Assembly: GCA_038501195.1 (NCBI GenBank)
Contig: JBBPUQ010000002.1
Location: 2,604,001-2,668,000, forward strand
Reading direction: 5' to 3'
Length of the DNA: 64,000 nucleotides
Source: Nemania diffusa
Lineage: Eukaryota; Ascomycota; Sordariomycetes; Xylariales; Xylariaceae
Below are positions 46,197-56,543 of this stretch, one piece after another. The notes under the pieces were generated by a model that saw only the letters and a list, made by a program, of their open reading frames with translations, was not told the DNA's origin and ran no database searches. The first letter of the stretch is position 1. Every line of letters begins with the position of its first letter. The position numbers and the translations under genes are program-made.

Positions 46197-47561
46197 ATGG
46201 ACGAAGAAATAATCATTTCGCGGCTCGAGGCTACCAGTTCTGCCATTGAAAGTGTCCGTCTGATATCTGGAAATGCCGGTCTCTCCCTCGGTGTCATGCA
46301 TCATGGCAAGGCGATATACCGTGCTAATTATGGTTACCGCGATGTCGCCTCTCGACTTCCTCCCACCAGCGACACTGTGTTCCCAATCGCTTCGATGACA
46401 AAGGCGATGGTTGCTTCGGCATTCGCCACTCTGGTTGACGACGGTTAGTTGTCTTGGGAGGCCAAGTTATCTGACCTAGTCCCGGAGTATAGACAAATGA
46501 GCGATCACATTAAGTGTCCGGAGCTGGTAACTGAAGCAAACCTGATCGATCTGCTGGCCCATCGTCTAGGCCTGACGGCTGGTAACAACTTTTGGTCTCA
46601 AAAACAACAGCAAGTCCTCGTCGATAAAACCGAGACTGCAAATATCCTTGGATCACTACAGCCTCTTGCCCCTTTTCGGTCCAAGTTCATGTACTTGAAT
46701 TGAGGCTATGGCCTTACCGGTGAAATCTTGGAAAAGATAACAAAAGAAGGCCTGGAAGAGCATTTTCAAGGAACACTCTTTCAACCCTTAGGCATGCCTC
46801 ATACTACAATGGCGGTTCCACTGGAGGCTCGCACGATTGATACGCCTTTCAAGCGAGTTACTGATACATGGACGCCGCACATTGAACTCTCGGGTAAGAG
46901 TTCGTACGGGTTGGGCTGGGCCATCACCCGGCTACCTTGACCGGTTGGACTTCTTGGCATCAACGGTTATGAGTGCCCAGAGCTCCCAACTGTGGCAAAA
47001 GGCGTCGAGCCGCAGCGATTGATCTATTCCCAGGGGTCTGTGTGTGGATCTCTCAGTGCAGTGTACTTGCTGCCCGATACCCAGTCAGCCATTATCGTCC
47101 TTGGAAACTCGGTTGATTTGACAGACACCCCAGACTGGACTAGTCAAATCTTGCTTGAAGCTTTACTCGACGCGCCTGAGCCAAATGACTTTCGTCTTTA
47201 CGCAGAAAAGACGGCAGGCAATGCGCTAAGTCACCACCAACCTACGGTCGAACAACTAGCGAAGGAGCAAGTGCCTGGGACAAAACACCGGCCACTTGAA
47301 GAATACTGTGGACGTTACTATAATCAGATGAGCACCTTCTTTCTAGAAGTCTCCTTGCACGAATCTGGCCTGAAGATGTGCCCACAAGGATATGAAAATA
47401 CGGCCTACATTTTGGAGCACTATCACTACGACACCTTCGCTTGGCCCTGCGACCGAGACGCCGAATCCAAGCTGGGGTTGTATCCTCAATTTGCTATTGG
47501 CCTGCACAAGGTATCTTTCTCATCTGATGAGTCGAGACCATATCTTGCAATTGGCAAATAG
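46197..47561 (+). pseudogene. Serine beta-lactamase-like/penicillin-binding hydrolase, inactivated by three in-frame stops
   Basis: One reading frame covers the whole family fold from MDEEIIISRLE to SRPYLAIGK, with no frameshift but three nonsense codons: TAG at 46446-46448, TGA at 46701-46703 and TGA at 46938-46940. The catalytic SxxK is intact (SMTK, residues 66-69). Other landmarks are YGYRDVASR, DLLAHRLGLT, the GYGLTGEILEKIT block, the GSVCGSLSAVYLLPDT block and LEEYCGRYYN. Between TTMAVP (about 46815) and WTPHIELS (about 46870) roughly 70 residues present in related fungal enzymes are missing, so there is also an internal deletion. Similar enzymes are often found in secondary-metabolite clusters. 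It is unlikely to make an active product. Confidence 0.88.
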
Positions 47562-47848
47562 ACAAGGCAATCCCTGACGGGGAGGTTTTCATAAAGAAGT
47601 AAATAGTGACAGCATAGCGCAGCATAATTGAATTTTGTTGAGAGCAAAGGTTCTACGACCTAGCAGGCTTATATATTTCTGAAGAAAAAAAGGAAAATTA
47701 AATAGCCAAATGAACTTATAACTTATATTATGCATCTTTAAATATAGCTGTTCTTTATTCATTTCCTTTTCCTTTTTCCTTATATAATAATAATATAATA
47801 ATACTTTGTTTGCTGCTGCTCATTGTACCTTTTTAGGTACCTACCTAG
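47562..47848. other. AT-rich spacer, no gene seen
   Basis: AT-rich sequence between the hydrolase pseudogene and the foldback element. Confidence 0.4.
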
Positions 47849-48110
47849 GTAATGTAGACGGTTGGCCATATGCACATTATCCGACAAACGATTTTCTTTT
47901 TTACTTTTTTGTTTTTAGTTTTTTGTTTTCAGTTTTCAGTTTTTTAAACAATATAAATTATCGCTTTTATATATTATTTTTAATGCTGCAATTATATCTA
48001 GCTAATTTAATTAATATATAAGTATAATTTAAGCCGCTACATTAAAAACACACTGACTTTAGCTTACTTAAGTATAAATAATAGCTGTATGACTTACACT
48101 TACAATTACG

Positions 48111-48169
48111 TTTTGACCACTGAGCAGCGAGATCGCGTATGCAGAGCCACCTGCTTTTTTATAATTGAC
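48111..48169 (+). repeat. Inner inverted repeat, left arm
   Basis: Pairs with 48311-48368 with a few mismatches. Both arms hold GATCGCGTA and CCACCTGCTTTTTTATAA. Confidence 0.85.
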
Positions 48170-48191
48170 CTAACTAATCAGATCTAGTTAG

Positions 48192-48318
48192 GTCAGTCAA
48201 GTCAGTTAGATCAACTAAGTCAGTCAAGTTAATCAAATAAGTCAGGTCAGTTAAGTCAACTAGGTCAGTTAGGTTAGTCAAGTCAATTAGGTCAGTCAGA
48301 TCAGTCAAATCAATTATA
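48192..48318. repeat. 9-bp minisatellite (GTCAGTCAA)n
   Basis: About 14 units of nine bases with variants GTCAGTTAG, ATCAACTAA, GTTAGTCAA and similar. On the minus strand it reads as a repeating L-T-D open frame, which I regard as incidental. Confidence 0.9.
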
Positions 48319-48368
48319 AAAAAGCAGGTGGCCCTGCGTACGCGATCGCACTGTTCGGCGGTCAAAGC
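48311..48368 (-). repeat. Inner inverted repeat, right arm
   Basis: Reverse complement of the left arm at 48111-48169, forming a potential long hairpin that presents the minisatellite as its loop. Confidence 0.85.
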
Positions 48369-48622
48369 GCGACCGCAGGTTGCACCTATAGATCGTACAG
48401 TTACTAAACCTAAAATTAATACGCTTTAATTAAATTAACTAAATTTAATTATAATAATAAAGATATAATTTATTTTAATGTTTTACTATATAAAAGCAGT
48501 AATTTTGCGCATTTGATGTATTTATATGTTATTGAAAACTAAAAACTAAAAACAAAAAACAAAAAAGTAGAAAAAAAAATCGTTTGTCGGATAATATGCA
48601 TATGGCCCTCCCTAAATGTACC

Positions 48623-49025
48623 TTACGCTGTGCAGGCCGCTGTGCCACGAGCAACCCCGCGCTATTAATAGTTTGGTAGTACACTAAGCTAGGCTCCCTG
48701 TAGATCCTAGTTGAACGATTCGTCAGCTTTAAACGTGGCTTTTCCAGAGCATTACCTATCATTGCCTATCCCGGTCACGTCACAAAAGCACAATCCCATC
48801 CCATCCCACGTTCTTCGTCTAACATTTCAAGACGCAACACGCTTAGAACCTACGTCTCTAGGTTCCCCTCGACATACCTACCTGACTTGTCTAAGGCTAT
48901 GTGACAGAGATTTCGTACTGCGACAATCATTCACCTCTTATTCCTCTCGGCGAGGATCTCGCTGGGGGCAATCGCTCTTTTACCGAAGTCCCGCCCACGC
49001 CTCATACGAGATCAGCTTCGATATC
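48623..49025. promoter_or_regulatory. ALG5 upstream region
   Basis: No independent gene seen. The frame open at 48711-49190 overlaps the ALG5 first exon in the same frame, but the conserved start is the ATG at 49026. Confidence 0.4.
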
Positions 49026-50387
49026 ATGACGATCCTCTCTGAAATTACGAGCACTTCGGATGCTCTTCTCGCAACTATCTCGGAGAGTCCATTCCACCTG
49101 CTTCTCGGAGTAGCTGTGCTACTAACCACGGGATTCTATGTTGTAAGAAAAACATGCCAATTGCAGCAGTCGAAGATCCCTGTTCGCTAACTCTTTCATG
49201 TTGCGCCTGTTCATTAGCTTTTCAGCATCCTTCATCTCGTCGCCCCCAAACCCCGCGCCGTGTTACCGTCTGAGAGAACCTACATCACCACCACCCCGAA
49301 CGGCAAAGAGACCGTCCGAAGGCAATTGCCCTGCTGGCACGACCGCTGGCTAGCCGAACGTCGCCGAAGCGAAGAGCTGGAGCGAAGCCGGGATGACCGC
49401 ACCGCCAGAGCCATTCCCGACGCTGGAGTCATTGAGCCAGCCGAGGTGCTGGTAACCGTCGTGTTCCCAGCGTACAACGAAGAGGACCGAATCCTGCCGA
49501 CCCTAGAGGAAGCCGTCGAGTACCTCGACGAGAAGTACGGCCGCGCCACCCGCGACACCCACCTGAAGCCAGACAGCAGCAGCGGTGCTAAGAGACCCGC
49601 GTCTCGCCCGTCGACCCCGCGCCGCCACCTCCACGCCCAGAACACGCCGCGCGACGACCTCTCGGGCTACGAGATCCTCGTCGTCAACGACGGCAGCAGC
49701 GACGGGACCGTCGACGTGGCGCTGCAGTTCTCGCGCGAGCACGGCCTGCACGACATCCTGCGCGTCGTGACGCTCGAGACGAACCGCGGCAAGGGCGGCG
49801 GCGTGACCCACGGCCTGCGCCACGCGCGCGGCGCCTACGTGCTCTTCGCCGACGCCGACGGCGCCTCCCGCTTCAGCGACCTCGGCCGGCTCGTCGAGGG
49901 CTGCGAGGAGGTCGTCGACGGCGCCTACCGCGGCGTCGCCATCGGCAGCCGCGCCCACCTCGTCGGCAGCGCCGCCGTCGTCCAGCGCTCGGCCCTGCGC
50001 AACTTCCTCATGCGCTCGTTCCACCTCGTGCTCACGATCCTGACGCCGCCCGCGACGAGCCGCGTGCGCGACACGCAGTGCGGCTTCAAGCTCTTCTCGC
50101 GCGCCGCCCTGCCCCACATCGTGCCCTACATGCACGCCGAGGGCTGGATCTTCGACATCGAGATGCTCATGCTCGCCGAGTCGGCCCCCGCCGTGCCCGT
50201 GCTCGGCGCCGACGGCGCCGTCATCGGCAGCTCCCCCGGCATCAAGGTCGCCGAGGTCCCCATCGAGTGGCACGAGGTCGGCGGCAGCAAACTCAACGTC
50301 ATACAGGACAGCATCAGGATGGCTGTCGGCCTCGCCGTGCTTCGCGCTAGCTGGATGATGGGCGTGTATAGGAGACGCCTGACGTAA
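49026..50387 (+). CDS. ALG5: Dolichyl-phosphate beta-glucosyltransferase
   Basis: Transfers glucose from UDP-glucose to dolichyl phosphate at the cytosolic face of the ER, supplying Dol-P-Glc for N-glycan precursor completion. Exons 49026-49142 and 49218-50387 join in phase 0 (GTAAGA...CATTAG), 428 aa. There is an N-terminal membrane anchor at about 22-46. A GT2 domain follows: VTVVFPAYNEEDRI, ILVVNDGSSDGT, the DxD motif in FADADGASRF, DTQCGFKLFSR, GWIFDIEMLMLA and VPIEWHEVGGSKLNVI. A roughly 30-residue insertion rich in Ser, Arg and Pro (GAKRPASRPSTPRRHLHAQN) separates the first two motifs, probably an exposed loop. The 49,600-50,250 stretch is very GC-rich with long antisense frames that are only shadows. 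Confidence 0.95.
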
Positions 50388-51059
50388 GACGCGTTTTGCC
50401 GCATGAGGGTTAGAACAGGTCGGGCTTCCATGTCTTCTGCCTGTCTCTGTGTATACATTACTATGAGTCGTCCTTGTCATGTCGTTTAGATAGCATTGTG
50501 CAGCGTTTCTATATACCCCTGAAATGAAAATTGCGTTGTGTTGCCTTGCATCGAACTTGACTAGTTGGCTTCTTGAAGTCATGTAGCTCTAAAATTGACC
50601 AAGTCCCTCTCAACAGTTCTGTGGCATAAGTTAAAAGGTCGAAGGTTCAGCCGATGAAACTATCGCCATCTTTGCCATTCCACATTTGAGTTTACCTATA
50701 CTAATACTTGTTAAGCAAGCAATAATCTGAGTACACACAGATATTCATTCCCGTTCACGAGCTACAACAATGCTATTGCCGTGTAGTCAAAGACAACAAT
50801 ACCTAAGTCTCGCTATCAATCATACAATGTATATAAATAATACTACATAACTCATTATTTCTTTATCCATTGCTTAGTTTTCTTGTTTTGTTTATACCGC
50901 CATGCCCAGGGTGTATAACAACCGAGAGGATCTAGCATGATGACAACCCCTCTATGTTGGCGAGAACATTATTACTTATTATATAATTGTATACATTTTT
51001 AGTTTTACCTAGCCGTGACCGACCCGTCCATGTGTCCGTCCGTCTATCTGACTGGGCTC
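50388..51059. other. Convergent 3' flanks of ALG5 and squalene epoxidase
   Basis: AT-leaning 3' untranslated sequence between converging genes. No gene seen. Confidence 0.5.
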
Positions 51060-52610
51060 TTAATAGACCAGCTCCTCCATCATAATAGGGAGGAAGACGA
51101 CGCTTGCGGTCCAGAGGATGCTGACGGCGTGCCACAGTAGTAGGGGCACCTTCCAGAGCCCGGTGGCCTTCCAGTCGAGCCAGATGGCGACGAAGGCAAC
51201 GGTGAAGAAGTGGTAGGCGAGTAGCGGGGGCCGCTGGATGAGGCCGCCGAGGAAGCCCATGGGATCGGCGGACCAGCCCATCTCGAAGTAGGCGAAGCAG
51301 CCGCGCTGCAGCTTGGCGAGGTTCTTGTCCTCGGCGGCGAACAGGCTATAAAGCGCCTGCGCGAGGACGTTGATAATGGACGTGAGGCGCTTGCGCCGCG
51401 AGTGCAGCGACGCCATGGCGCGGCGCACGGCGGCGTAGTCGCCGAGGTCGGGCACGCGGCCGGGCGCGAGCTCCTCGGCGAGGATCACGGCGTCGTTGAG
51501 CGCCACCGTCATGCCGCCGCCCGTGAGCGGGTGCCGCATGTTCATGGCGTCGCCGAGCAGCACGAGCCCCGGGTGCGCGCCCTGCCGCGTCGGCGGCAGC
51601 CAGCTGTTCGGCATGCTCGCGGGGATCTTGTCGTCCTTTTCCAGCGCCGCGCGGAACGACGGCTGGACCGACGGCGGCAGCTGCGGGAGCACGACCTTGC
51701 TCAGGTACCCGCGCACGCCGCCGGCCGCGGGCGAGGCCGCGGCTAACTTCTCGGGTACGTTGACGAGCGCGCGCGTCTCGCGCGTGCCGATCTGGTAGAG
51801 CAGGCAGAGGGCGTTCCCGCCGATCACGACGTGGCCGTAGCCGGCGTGCGGGAGCGCGCAGTCGATCAACTCGAGGGCGTAGAACTTGCTGCGCACGATG
51901 GGCGCGCGGCCGATGTACTCTTTGCGGAACCTCGAGGCGTAGCCGTCAGCGATGATAGTCAACTGGCCGAAGAAGCAATCTGCTTCCTTCTGCCCCGTGG
52001 TGGGGTTTAGGGTCCGGGTCTGGACGCCTAAAATCTCGGGCGAGTCCTCGCTTTTGACGGTGGCGACGGCCTCGGTTTCGAAGATTGTGATATTGGGGTT
52101 CTTCATGCATGTCTTCCGTAGCTGCATGATGAAGCGGCCGTGGTGGAAACTCCGGCCTTTGGGCCTGTTGGGATCTTGCTCCTCTTGCTTCGTCTTGCCG
52201 TTTGTTGACCCATTAGTATGGCCATTTGTTGATGAACTCGATAACTGGACCGGCGGGCGCCTCCCTTCATCGGGATAAGGGTATTTCATGGCCATATCCT
52301 GACCGTACCATATCACGTCCATGCCGACATTTGTTACGGCATCGATACCCTCGACGCAGTGTTCCAGACCTAGCCTCTGCAGCGATTTATAGCCGCCTGG
52401 TTGTAATAACTCGCCGACTATGCGGTTGGGCTCCTTCATCCACCTCTCTAGGAGTATGACACTGCGCCCCTGGTTTGCCAGCGTGTTGGCGACGGCGCAT
52501 CCGAAGACGCCCGCGCCAACTACCACGACATCGGCCTCATGGTACTTGATCCGGCGAGCGGCAAGGTCCTCTTGGAGGGTCGAGGTCGAGGTACTCGTTG
52601 TTTGACTCAT
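51060..52610 (-). CDS. ERG1: Squalene monooxygenase (squalene epoxidase)
   Basis: FAD enzyme that converts squalene to 2,3-oxidosqualene, the first oxygenation of ergosterol synthesis and the terbinafine target; it sits in ER or lipid-droplet membranes. Single exon, 516 aa from the ATG at 52610. The frame is open to an ATG at 52700, adding 30 residues, but the sequence there resembles untranslated leader. The FAD Rossmann motif is at about 27-50 (ADVVVVGAGVFGCAVANTL, VILLER). The family signatures GELLQPGGYKSLQRLGL, KGRSFHHGRFIMQLRK and the second FAD motif LLGDAMNMRHPLTGGGMTVALNDAV are all present. C-terminal hydrophobic helices (RPPLLAYHFFTVAFVAIWL, VPLLLWHAVSILWTASVVFL) anchor it. A Ser/Thr/Asn-rich insertion (SSSSTNGHTNGSTNGK) follows YPYPDEGRRPPVQL. 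It appears intact. Confidence 0.96.
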   Translation of the reverse strand: MSQTTSTSTSTLQEDLAARRIKYHEADVVVVGAGVFGCAVANTLANQGRSVILLERWMKEPNRIVGELLQPGGYKSLQRLGLEHCVEGIDAVTNVGMDVIWYGQDMAMKYPYPDEGRRPPVQLSSSSTNGHTNGSTNGKTKQEEQDPNRPKGRSFHHGRFIMQLRKTCMKNPNITIFETEAVATVKSEDSPEILGVQTRTLNPTTGQKEADCFFGQLTIIADGYASRFRKEYIGRAPIVRSKFYALELIDCALPHAGYGHVVIGGNALCLLYQIGTRETRALVNVPEKLAAASPAAGGVRGYLSKVVLPQLPPSVQPSFRAALEKDDKIPASMPNSWLPPTRQGAHPGLVLLGDAMNMRHPLTGGGMTVALNDAVILAEELAPGRVPDLGDYAAVRRAMASLHSRRKRLTSIINVLAQALYSLFAAEDKNLAKLQRGCFAYFEMGWSADPMGFLGGLIQRPPLLAYHFFTVAFVAIWLDWKATGLWKVPLLLWHAVSILWTASVVFLPIMMEELVY

Positions 52611-53636
52611 AGAGGAGGTGTCTGCCGCAAGGGTTTGTTCGGTTCGGTATATTTGCTGGTTTGATGGTTTGGTGGTTTGGTGTAGGCTGCCTACTTTCAC
52701 TGCCAGGCCACAATTGAAGATGGAGTGATTGGAGCTTGCGTCTCGGAGGTGTTCAGTATGGACTTGGGGAATATAGTCAGTCCCGTTTTCACGAAAGGAC
52801 AGCGAATGGCGTGAAATATAAATCGGTGCGTAATGGGGTGTAATTGGGTGTGGTTGGAGGTGAATTGGAGAAAGGAGGTGTGTTAAATGATGCTATGTAC
52901 ACTTACAGCAAGCGGGAAACAGTTCCGGTTTATCTAGATAGCGCTCGTCAGGTCATGATGGAACGATTTGTCGGACCACAGCGGTCGTAAGAAAGCGATA
53001 GGTAGGTAATCTTCGATAATGGGTCGCTGATGAGCAAATGATCTCAAGGGTCCCCGAATCGATAGCTAACCGTTGGTTCGCTGGCTCGTTGTGTTAGAAT
53101 TTGCCGTGCCCTAAAATACCGTGAATAGAGTTCAGTTTGATGCCAAGTGCCAGCTCTTACACCTCCAGCCAATCACATCGCACACTATACGAATAAGAGC
53201 CCGAGGAGCTGAGCTAGCCGTTGCATACTAACCCAGTATGGACGAACTACCCAGTTGGCCCCTGAATCTCTCTGCACAGGTACCTAGCGCCCCAGCATGT
53301 GAAATCATCATTCTTGAGAACTGAAGGTGATACAGAGTACCTACTGAGATACCTCTGTACATGTAGTTACACTGCATTCTTTGTATGCCTACATACATAC
53401 ATGTATTTCTCGGGGGTATAATAACTGCTCACATACGTAGTATAGTACCTACCATCTGTGAACAAAGAGCCTTGCTCTGCATCATATGTAAGAAGTTTAA
53501 TTTTTTTTTTTTGGATTCCCTGGCGGCTTCAGCCTACCTACCTATAGGTACCTAGATAGACATCTCCATCTAAATGTTATATACTGTATGTATAGTCCAT
53601 TGTATTTTGCTATAGTTATAAGGCACCTCGAAGTCG
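52611..53636. promoter_or_regulatory. ERG1 upstream region
   Basis: Contains the ERG1 promoter and the 3' flank of the next gene. A T-run lies near 53502-53512 and AGGTA/TACCT motifs near 53540-53555. No sterol-regulatory site was firmly identified. Confidence 0.4.
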
Positions 53637-56543
53637 TTAGGGACCCTCGGCGGATGTCACCGGCTTTTGGTCTTTTTTCTTTTTAAGCTTTTTGGCTTTG
53701 CTTTTTTGCAAGTCTGCAAGTGCATTACCAACGATCCGCAGAGTCTCTTGCGATATAAGTTTGCCTTCCGTATGAACCTTAGCCCTTGCCTGTATCATTT
53801 GCTCGATGCCGCGTGTTATCACTTCCACTAACGCTTCTCTGGCATGACTTTGGTCTCCTCTCTCAACTATCCGGAGAATTGACTTGAGATGTGACAGTAG
53901 CATCTTATCAATCGAAAATTCGCTCTTAAACATGTTATGGATAAGAGAGCTCATTCCTCCAACATCTAATAGTTGTGAATAAGCAGTTGCGAGAGCTTTG
54001 AAACTTTGCCTTGAAAAGCAGAGATGCGGTGCGCCGCTCCTGTTTTGAGCTAGATTGCACATAGCAATGGCTTTCTCGGGCTGGTTTATCTTGGCACAGA
54101 CCTCCGCCATGTGAGTCAGCACACCTGTGCCAATGACAATCTGCGATGATTCGAAGCGGCTGATGAGGTTTCGCATATGCATGACCACATCCTCAGGACT
54201 ACCAGAAAACGCATCAATCTCGCATTTGATAAAGGTCGACACGGCGGGCCCAACGTCATGGCCCTCAGCATGTGCATCTTGTATCATAGAAAGCGCGGAG
54301 CCAGCGCCGGAGCCCGGACCTTTCCCTCGGAGGGTTGCTAAAACAACCAATCGAAGACAATGGCTGTTGAAAGGCATGCTGTAGCGTGTTGCTCGCTTGT
54401 AAATCTTAACCGCGGACATATATTTTTTGTTCATAAATTCCTGATTCATGGCTTCGTATATATCCCTCGTATTTGTGGACCTCCCCGAATATGCCAATTT
54501 GTTGATAGCGATCACCTTCGAGCCAGTACGATTAATTAACTTGAAAGACATGCCGTCCCGTTGCGCAGCCTGGCTCAGGATTCTTTTTGTCACCTCGTCT
54601 GAGCAATTCGGACTCATGGCTTTAAATTTCGAATGTAGCATCCGTAATCCCGAGAAGGAAACATTCCACGCCGTCGAGCAATTATGCAGAACCGAGTTGC
54701 AGAAACCGGCGTCTAACGCAAATCCTTCCCGGCTACAAAGCTTTAGCCATCCTATAAATCCTTTCATATCGCGAGCTTCACCATATTTCTTAGCTACAAG
54801 AGTGACCAAGAGTGGGGAAAATCCATATCTTGTGTCTCGGATGAATTGCATGGCAAAATCCTGAGTCTCGGAAGCTGAGTGAGAGTCTGCGAACACCTGC
54901 AATGCAGAGATAAAGGCGCCACCGTAACTAGCCGCTTCAGCCAACTCGTCAGGCCGCACTTGTCTGAAAGTCTGGAGAACACCATCCCAGTCTCCTACCT
55001 TAGCTTTCAACACCGCTAGTTTAAGAGCTGCGTCGTGCTTCGACTCTGGGTAATGACATGTAACCTTTTCAGCGTACGAGTATGCCATGTCTCGATCACC
55101 TGCTTTAGCTGCAATTTCGACGATGGCAAGATATATACCTTGCGGATGAGAAACTTTATCCAAGAGTCCAAGGGACACAACTTTTTCAAAAAATTCTATT
55201 GTTGGGGACATATCTTCAAAGCGAGTGGAATAAACCCGCAGTAGCGTCATGACCCATCGTGTCCGAAGCTTCTGATTTGATGGGCATTCCATTCGGGCGA
55301 AGGCCTCTAAAATTGACATTGCTTTTAACCCTTTCAGAGCCTCGATAGACCCCATAACATGGTCCATGGTCTGGTTAAAGCGTCGAAGAGGATGTTGCAT
55401 TCGTGAAAAGTGAAGCAAGAAAAATTTGACCACACTCTTGTGATCGTGATGTTGAAAAAATGTGTCAATAGCCCAGCAGACAGACTCCTCATGATTCTTT
55501 GCCCAGCGAAGGATTCTCCAATAGACGGGGTGGCTTAGATTGAAACGTTGCGATGAGAGGATTTTCAACAACAGAGTCCTCCCTATAGCCTCCATATCTG
55601 TCCCAAGACCTTGATTTTTTTCTTTGAAATCTGCTAAAAAGATTTTGGCAGCTGAGTTTAAACTTGTTGTAGAGCAGGGCATATGGGAGTATTGTGGGCA
55701 AAGATGAAACTCTATGATTGGCAATGGGTTATAGGCAAAGTACTGGGCCTCGTCCATTGGACCAAACTTAATGACGGTAGTTAAAATCCGACTGGCATTT
55801 TCCCATCTATGGGCTGCTTGACATTCCTTCGAAAGTCGAACCGAGATTTCGAGCCATTTGTCAAGGTGAGGACCAGAAGAAACTGCTATGGAATTTAACA
55901 AGAATAACGACACGGCCTGGTCTAATTTCTCCTCGTCTGTGCTTGCTAACAGATTCTCAATAGAGAGAATGAGATCCTCGTGTGATTCCTGTTTGGCCGC
56001 GGGCATATTTGTTTCTCGGGGTCCTATCGTCTCCATAGTAGAGTGGTCAGTTGGCGAGAGACTGGCTGGAGAGCCTTTTAGTTGACGTTTCGTGACGAAA
56101 GGGCTATATTGAGAAGTGGTAGGTTGTGATAACGATGGTTGCGATGGTGGGTGTTTTGGTATCTGCACAGGTTTCGGTCCATGTGCCACTTGGAATGAGA
56201 CTGGCGTGTCTTTATTTGCAAGGGCTGGGCTGTCGAAGGTGGTATGATGGGCTGTCTCGAGGGCGCAGTGTTCCCTTAGCTCGCGTTCATCCCGCTCGTG
56301 CTGTTCCAGGTTAACGCCAGGATCGGCAGCGTCGTATGGCTGCTCGGCCTGTTCCTCCAGACTTCTTTGGTGATATTGTCTCGACGCTTTTAACTTTTGT
56401 TTATTTGCGACTGCCGTATGCAGGGTGCTGATTCGTCGTCTCCGGTCCTCAACTATTACGCCAATGGCACACGAAGTTCCCAAAGCAAGGCCGCGGAGAG
56501 CACGAAGAACTGCCTTTGACGGTAGGGGTAGCAGTGGTGGCAT
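53637..56543 (-). CDS. Helical-repeat (PPR/TPR-like) protein, probably mitochondrial
   Basis: Single exon, 968 aa. The N-terminus is basic, Arg-rich and poor in acidic residues over the first 30 positions (MPPLLPLPSKAVLRALRGLALG), which suggests mitochondrial import. Residues about 60-190 are low-complexity and probably disordered. From about 190 to the end the protein is a chain of amphipathic helix pairs about 35 residues long, such as DRDMAYSYAEKVTCHYPESKHDAALKLAVLKAKVGDWDGVLQTFRQ and EFMNKKYMSAVKIYKRATRYSMPFNSHCLRLVVLATLRG. This is the pattern of pentatricopeptide or TPR-like solenoids. It ends in a Lys-rich tail (KSKAKKLKKKKDQK). Fungal proteins of this size and layout act in mitochondrial gene expression, but the RNA target is unknown. 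The ATG at 56543 is the first in frame. Confidence 0.75.
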   Translation of the reverse strand: MPPLLPLPSKAVLRALRGLALGTSCAIGVIVEDRRRRISTLHTAVANKQKLKASRQYHQRSLEEQAEQPYDAADPGVNLEQHERDERELREHCALETAHHTTFDSPALANKDTPVSFQVAHGPKPVQIPKHPPSQPSLSQPTTSQYSPFVTKRQLKGSPASLSPTDHSTMETIGPRETNMPAAKQESHEDLILSIENLLASTDEEKLDQAVSLFLLNSIAVSSGPHLDKWLEISVRLSKECQAAHRWENASRILTTVIKFGPMDEAQYFAYNPLPIIEFHLCPQYSHMPCSTTSLNSAAKIFLADFKEKNQGLGTDMEAIGRTLLLKILSSQRFNLSHPVYWRILRWAKNHEESVCWAIDTFFQHHDHKSVVKFFLLHFSRMQHPLRRFNQTMDHVMGSIEALKGLKAMSILEAFARMECPSNQKLRTRWVMTLLRVYSTRFEDMSPTIEFFEKVVSLGLLDKVSHPQGIYLAIVEIAAKAGDRDMAYSYAEKVTCHYPESKHDAALKLAVLKAKVGDWDGVLQTFRQVRPDELAEAASYGGAFISALQVFADSHSASETQDFAMQFIRDTRYGFSPLLVTLVAKKYGEARDMKGFIGWLKLCSREGFALDAGFCNSVLHNCSTAWNVSFSGLRMLHSKFKAMSPNCSDEVTKRILSQAAQRDGMSFKLINRTGSKVIAINKLAYSGRSTNTRDIYEAMNQEFMNKKYMSAVKIYKRATRYSMPFNSHCLRLVVLATLRGKGPGSGAGSALSMIQDAHAEGHDVGPAVSTFIKCEIDAFSGSPEDVVMHMRNLISRFESSQIVIGTGVLTHMAEVCAKINQPEKAIAMCNLAQNRSGAPHLCFSRQSFKALATAYSQLLDVGGMSSLIHNMFKSEFSIDKMLLSHLKSILRIVERGDQSHAREALVEVITRGIEQMIQARAKVHTEGKLISQETLRIVGNALADLQKSKAKKLKKKKDQKPVTSAEGP

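Larger units (their letters stand above)
47849..48622. mobile_element. Foldback/MITE-like element with nested inverted repeats
   Basis: Outer inverted repeats: about 47849-47945 pairs with about 48533-48622. Both contain GGCCATATGCA, TTATCCGACAAACGATTTT and then T-rich TTTTTAGTTTT tracts. Inner inverted repeats: about 48111-48169 pairs with about 48311-48368 (GATCGCGTA, CAG-GCCACCTGC, TTTTTTATAATTGA), closing a hairpin around a 9-bp minisatellite. There is no coding capacity. The flanks offer only an ambiguous GTA as target duplication, so the superfamily is undecided. Confidence 0.75.

Noticed and set aside
46446..46940. Stop-codon readthrough or recoding in the serine hydrolase
   Set aside because: Both TAG and TGA occur, and an internal deletion is also present; pseudogene decay is simpler.
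48192..48318. CRISPR-like array
   Set aside because: Contiguous 9-bp tandem units without spacers in a eukaryotic genome.
48174..48365. Minus-strand frame encoding repeated Leu-Thr-Asp
   Set aside because: It is a direct consequence of the 9-bp minisatellite inside the foldback element.
49503..50582. 359-codon minus-strand frame opposite ALG5
   Set aside because: Low-complexity Val/Asp/Glu/Gly/Ala-rich translation opposite a clearly conserved GT2 enzyme.
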